Shown here piece after piece: positions 62,500-64,000 of a stretch of 64,000 bases of DNA. Each line of letters starts with the position of its first letter. The stretch's first letter is position 1. The DNA comes from Candidatus Methylacidiphilum fumarolicum (GTDB taxonomy: Bacteria > Verrucomicrobiota > Verrucomicrobiia > Methylacidiphilales > Methylacidiphilaceae), in NCBI RefSeq assembly GCF_949774925.1, contig NZ_OX458932.1:310001-374000 (forward strand). The letters are read 5' to 3'. Position numbers and translations under genes: made by a program. The notes under the pieces were generated by a model that was not told the origin of the DNA, searched no databases, and worked only from the letters and a program-made list of their open reading frames with translations.

Positions 62500-63117
62500 G
62501 TGCATCCTTCATCTCGTTTTCAACATAACAGCAAAAAACCATTCGTTAGGATAAACAATGCTATTCGGGCAAGGGAAGTGCTCGTGATCGATTCGACGGG
62601 GAAATCTTTAGGTGTCCTTCCCATTCATGAAGCGCAGCAAAGGGCTCAACAGCAAGGGTTGGACCTTGTTGAGGTTTCGCCTCATGCCAATCCCCCTGTC
62701 TGTAAGATCCTGGATTATGGGAAATATAAATATTCACTTTCCAAAAAAGAGAAAGATTCAAAAAAAGGGGCGACAAAACTCAAAGAAATCCAGCTCCATG
62801 TGAATATCAATGAGCATGATTTTCTCATAAAATTAAAACAGGCTGAAGCTTTCATGGCGAAGGGAATGAAAGTAAAGTTCAATCTTTTTTTAAGAGGCAG
62901 AGAAATTACACACCAGGATCTAGCATTGAATTTGATGAAAAGATTGATTCAAGACTTAGCACACGTCGGCCAGACGGATCAGGAGCCGAAACTGGCGGGA
63001 AGAAATATTTCCCTTACTTTTATTCCTTTACCAGCGAACAAAAGACTGCTAAAGTATAACCTCTCTGAGGTTGAAACAAGTAAGCAAAAACCACAAGAAG
63101 AAAAGGATAAAACTTAA
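62500..63117 (+). CDS. infC: translation initiation factor IF-3
   Basis: IF-3 keeps the 30S subunit free and proofreads start codons. The 205-aa protein has RINNAIRAREVLVIDSTGKSLGVLP and VSPHANPPVCKILDYGKYKY in the N-domain, and the C-domain KLKEIQLHVNINEHD, FNLFLRGREITHQ. It begins with GTG at 62500; IF-3 genes often use rare starts for self-control, but GTG is not one of the rarest. It lies 16 bases after thrS and is followed by rpmI. Confidence 0.95.
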   Translation: MHPSSRFQHNSKKPFVRINNAIRAREVLVIDSTGKSLGVLPIHEAQQRAQQQGLDLVEVSPHANPPVCKILDYGKYKYSLSKKEKDSKKGATKLKEIQLHVNINEHDFLIKLKQAEAFMAKGMKVKFNLFLRGREITHQDLALNLMKRLIQDLAHVGQTDQEPKLAGRNISLTFIPLPANKRLLKYNLSEVETSKQKPQEEKDKT

Positions 63118-63156
63118 AAAGTCCTAAAGGGGATTAAAGTGTGGAGGTAAATAAAA

Positions 63157-63372
63157 ATGCCCAAACCTATAGCTCGAAGAAAAACAAAAAAATCTGTCGC
63201 AAAAAGATTCAAAGTATCGGCAAACGGTAAAATTCTTTATCATGGTGCAGGGAGGCGGCATCTGGCATCCTCGAAAAATAGGAAAAGAATGAGAAGAATT
63301 GGCTCAGTAAAACTAGTAGACAGTTCGGATCGAACAAAAATTGAGGAAAGCCTCCCCTTTTCTAATCGCTAA
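63157..63372 (+). CDS. rpmI: ribosomal protein L35
   Basis: L35 is a small basic protein of the large ribosomal subunit. The 71-aa protein has RRKTKKSVAKRFKVSANGKI and HLASSKNRKRMRRI. A strong ribosome site (GGAGGT) precedes ATG 63157 by about 8 bases. It is in the standard infC-rpmI-rplT order. Confidence 0.96.
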   Translation: MPKPIARRKTKKSVAKRFKVSANGKILYHGAGRRHLASSKNRKRMRRIGSVKLVDSSDRTKIEESLPFSNR

Positions 63373-63407
63373 AAGGATTGTGCTAAGAGACGAAGGGAGG
63401 AAAGCAT

Positions 63408-63770
63408 ATGGCAAGAGCAACAAATTCAGTAGCATCTCGTAAACGACGCAAAAGACTGTTACGGAGTGCGCGTGGGTTTCGTGGGAGAAGGAGTAAACTT
63501 TTTCGATATGCCAAGGATGCCCTCTATAAAGCTAGGTATTGGGCTTATAGGGATAGGAAAACCAGAAAAAGAGAGTTTCGTGCTCTGTGGATTCAACGCA
63601 TTAATGCTGCCTGCAGAAACAGTGGATTAACTTATAGTCGGTTTATGGAGGCTTTAAAGAAGGCTGGAATTATAATGAATAGAAAAATGCTGGCAGAACT
63701 GGCTGTTCGATCTAGTGAAGATTTCAACAGGTTTTTAGAGGTGGCTAAGGAAGGGAAATCTGCTAGTTAA
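63408..63770 (+). CDS. rplT: ribosomal protein L20
   Basis: L20 is an assembly protein of the large subunit and in many bacteria represses its own operon. The 120-aa protein has RKRRKRLLRSARGFRGRRSKL, RDRKTRKREFRALWIQRIN and GLTYSRFMEALKKAGI. GGGAGGA lies before ATG 63408. It is the last gene of the cluster; dxr follows after 32 bases. Confidence 0.97.
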   Translation: MARATNSVASRKRRKRLLRSARGFRGRRSKLFRYAKDALYKARYWAYRDRKTRKREFRALWIQRINAACRNSGLTYSRFMEALKKAGIIMNRKMLAELAVRSSEDFNRFLEVAKEGKSAS

Positions 63771-63802
63771 AAATATTAAGGAATTGCTCTTTCCTTCCTT
63801 TC

Positions 63803-64000
63803 ATGAGGAAAAAAGTCGTCATTCTAGGTTCGACTGGTTCGATTGGGCGGAGTGCTCTGGAAGTAGCCAGAAAGCTTTCGGAACGTATTGAAATAGTTGG
63901 TCTTGCGGCAGGGACTCAATCAGAATTACTCCGAAGGCAGTGTCATGAGTTTAAACCCAAAGCCTTTGCTTTGTGGAAAGCTTCTTCAAAACCGGAATGG
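63803..64000 (+). CDS. dxr: 1-deoxy-D-xylulose 5-phosphate reductoisomerase, 5' part
   Basis: Dxr makes 2-C-methylerythritol 4-phosphate in the non-mevalonate isoprenoid route. The first 66 codons are present, beginning MRKKVVILGSTGSIGRSAL with the NADPH-binding GSTGSIG, then VVGLAAG-like VGLAAGTQ. The remainder, with the metal-binding and catalytic parts, is outside the window. Confidence 0.9.
   Translation, partial: MRKKVVILGSTGSIGRSALEVARKLSERIEIVGLAAGTQSELLRRQCHEFKPKAFALWKASSKPEW

Overview
The window looks like chromosomal DNA of a Gram-negative, moderately AT-rich bacterium. It encodes lipoproteins and Lgt, a TonB protein, an outer-membrane barrel, a Slp-type lipoprotein and an RND pump. 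Gene content (GlgE/maltokinase, UMF1-type MFS pairs, a TTQ amine-dehydrogenase operon, short small-protein-rich operons) reminds me of verrucomicrobial methanotrophs such as Methylacidiphilum. That is an inference: no methane-oxidation or rRNA gene lies in the window to prove it.

Layout. 1-2.5 kb: 3' end of NAD kinase, a TnpB-type (IS200/IS605) element, and a PtsN-like EIIA. 2.6-9.6 kb: tRNA-Ser, two unknown envelope proteins, an orphan heavy-metal RND pump, and a convergent NnrS gene with a perfect FNR/NNR-type box upstream. 10-15 kb: two tandem UMF1-type MFS transporters and a coiled-coil/TPR protein. 15.3-18 kb: trpC-trpF-trpB without trpA, then a deleted copy of the TnpB element. 18.8-23.3 kb: gmk, a stand-alone CoaC-type decarboxylase, purE-purK, and thiH-thiS. 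23.7-29.5 kb: a large methyltransferase/coiled-coil protein, then a Lon-type protease with a UspA-like gene. 29.6-35 kb: small secreted proteins, a LysR regulator, a radical SAM protein, another element copy, Slp and TonB. 35-43.4 kb: methyltransferase-glk, a porin-like barrel, an MDR oxidoreductase, and the GlgE-maltokinase pair.

43.5-50 kb: small envelope proteins, then a compact operon for a tryptophan tryptophylquinone (TTQ) amine dehydrogenase. Its order is heavy chain, mauE, mauD, light chain, monoheme cytochrome c. tRNA-Leu and a decayed TnpB element follow. 50-57 kb: a tightly packed glycoconjugate-type cluster (GT4, GNAT, DUF2334 deacetylase, PHP-GT4 fusion) and an oligopeptidase. 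57-64 kb: housekeeping genes hpf, cimA, lgt, thrS-infC-rpmI-rplT and the start of dxr, plus a 58-codon secreted Lys/Glu-rich gene on the minus strand.

The most notable features are the amine-dehydrogenase operon, a four-copy TnpB-derived repeat family, and the PHP-GT4 cluster. The operon has no mauG in view, a heavy chain without a recognisable signal peptide or ATG, and a cytochrome lacking a distal Met. In the repeat family the only intact ORF has lost two of three RuvC catalytic acids, and two copies share the same internal deletion.
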